DNA of 5,617 bases from Anaerolineae bacterium. Its GTDB lineage: Bacteria > Chloroflexota > Anaerolineae > UBA1429. Location: assembly GCA_007123335.1 (NCBI GenBank), contig SKLG01000212.1, positions 1 to 5,617 on the forward strand. The letters run 5' to 3'. Below the pieces are notes generated by a model. That model was not told where the DNA came from, searched no databases, and saw nothing but the letters and a program-made list of their open reading frames with translations. Position 1 is the first letter of the stretch; every line of letters begins with the position of its first letter. This document shows positions 5,102-5,617 of this stretch, in pieces. The translations under genes were made by a program, and so were the position numbers.

Positions 5102-5617
5102 ATGGAGATTCGCTTTGACCAACGAGACTGGGAGCGACTGGCCGCCAGCTTTGACGCCTGGTGGTCCCACGAGCTGGATCGCCCCCTGGTGCAGATCATG
5201 GACCGACAGCCCGATCCGAATGTCGAGTACCCACCGCTGCCCAAATTCACCAGCAACTATCCGCTGACCATGCCGCCGGATGAGGTCGTTGGCGCGGTCA
5301 CCCGCGAGCTGGAGGCGACCCGCTTTTACGGCGACTCCTTTCCCCGCTGGTGGGTGAACTTTGGGCCGGGGATCGTCGCCGGCTATCTCGGCGCTCAGGT
5401 GCACAGTGTGGAAGAGACGGTGTGGTTCTCGCCCAATCCGCTGCGGCCGGCCCGTGAGGTGCACCCGACCTACAACCCCGATAATCCCTGGTGGCAGCGC
5501 ACCATCGCGTTGACCGAGGCGGCGGTGGCCGCCTGGCAGGGGCAGGTGCAGGTGAGCCACAGCGACCTGGGCGGGAACCTGGATATCATCGCCTCGCTGC
5601 GCACCACCGAAGGGCTG
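5102..5617 (+). CDS. Probable URO-D-like protein, N-terminal 172 aa (runs off right edge)
   Basis: The frame is open to the edge, about half of a typical 340-380 aa protein. WERLAASFDAWWSHELDRP (10-28), RFYGDSFPRWWVNFGPG (74-90), GYLGA (94-98), ETVWF (105-109) and SHSDLGGNLDIIASLR (152-167) resemble, from memory, uncharacterised proteins assigned to the uroporphyrinogen decarboxylase (URO-D) superfamily. Its members include methyltransferases acting on corrinoid or other methyl carriers as well as the haem enzyme. The company of catabolic genes argues against haem synthesis. The frame is the same as that of the hydrolase, separated by its TGA and 27 nt. GGAAAGGA (5083-5090) is 11 nt from ATG 5102 and 5 nt from the in-frame GTG 5096, so either may be the start. 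Coding is nearly certain; the family call is moderate. Confidence 0.65.
   Translation, partial: MEIRFDQRDWERLAASFDAWWSHELDRPLVQIMDRQPDPNVEYPPLPKFTSNYPLTMPPDEVVGAVTRELEATRFYGDSFPRWWVNFGPGIVAGYLGAQVHSVEETVWFSPNPLRPAREVHPTYNPDNPWWQRTIALTEAAVAAWQGQVQVSHSDLGGNLDIIASLRTTEGL

Noticed and set aside
1..5617. CRISPR array, insertion sequence, tRNA or rRNA
   Set aside because: No regularly spaced repeats, transposase motifs, terminal inverted repeats or tRNA-like cloverleaf sequence were seen on either strand.

Overview
The window looks like chromosomal DNA of a moderately GC-rich bacterium with strong Shine-Dalgarno (SD) sequences and sigma-70-type TTGACA/TATAAT promoters. The gene content (Gfo/Idh/MocA oxidoreductases beside a serine hydrolase and a URO-D-like protein) would suit an environmental heterotroph such as a member of the Chloroflexota. 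That taxonomic guess is inference and could be wrong.

Left third (1-1600): two small minus-strand transcription units of unknown function. Each has a perfect or near-perfect promoter (TTGACA-17-TATAGT), a 220-250 nt untranslated leader, a strong SD and a gene for a protein with a very acidic N-terminus. One gene encodes 142 aa (886-1314); the other runs off the left edge (1-259). The promoters, the first ~85 nt of the leaders, an internal hairpin, the SD region and the first ~15 codons of the two units resemble each other, so they appear to be an old tandem duplication. Between them lies a compact third unit: a weaker promoter, a very strong SD, a 14-codon ORF and a terminator hairpin. The conserved leader and its base-pairing possibilities are the most novel material in the window.

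Right two thirds (1600-5617): a divergent, higher-GC metabolic locus. Leftward from about 3840 run two overlapping genes for Gfo/Idh/MocA-family NAD(P)-dependent oxidoreductases (2741-3799, then 1666-2757), closed by a strong rho-independent terminator at 1608-1651. Rightward from about 4002 run a cytosolic beta-lactamase-fold serine hydrolase (4040-5074) and, after a 27-nt gap, the first half of a probable URO-D-like protein. The two promoters sit back to back in a 240-bp gap with an inverted repeat between them, which suggests shared control. A role in breakdown or modification of a sugar-like or other small organic compound is likely, but the substrate cannot be read from the sequence.

No tRNA, rRNA, CRISPR array, insertion sequence or transposase gene was seen.
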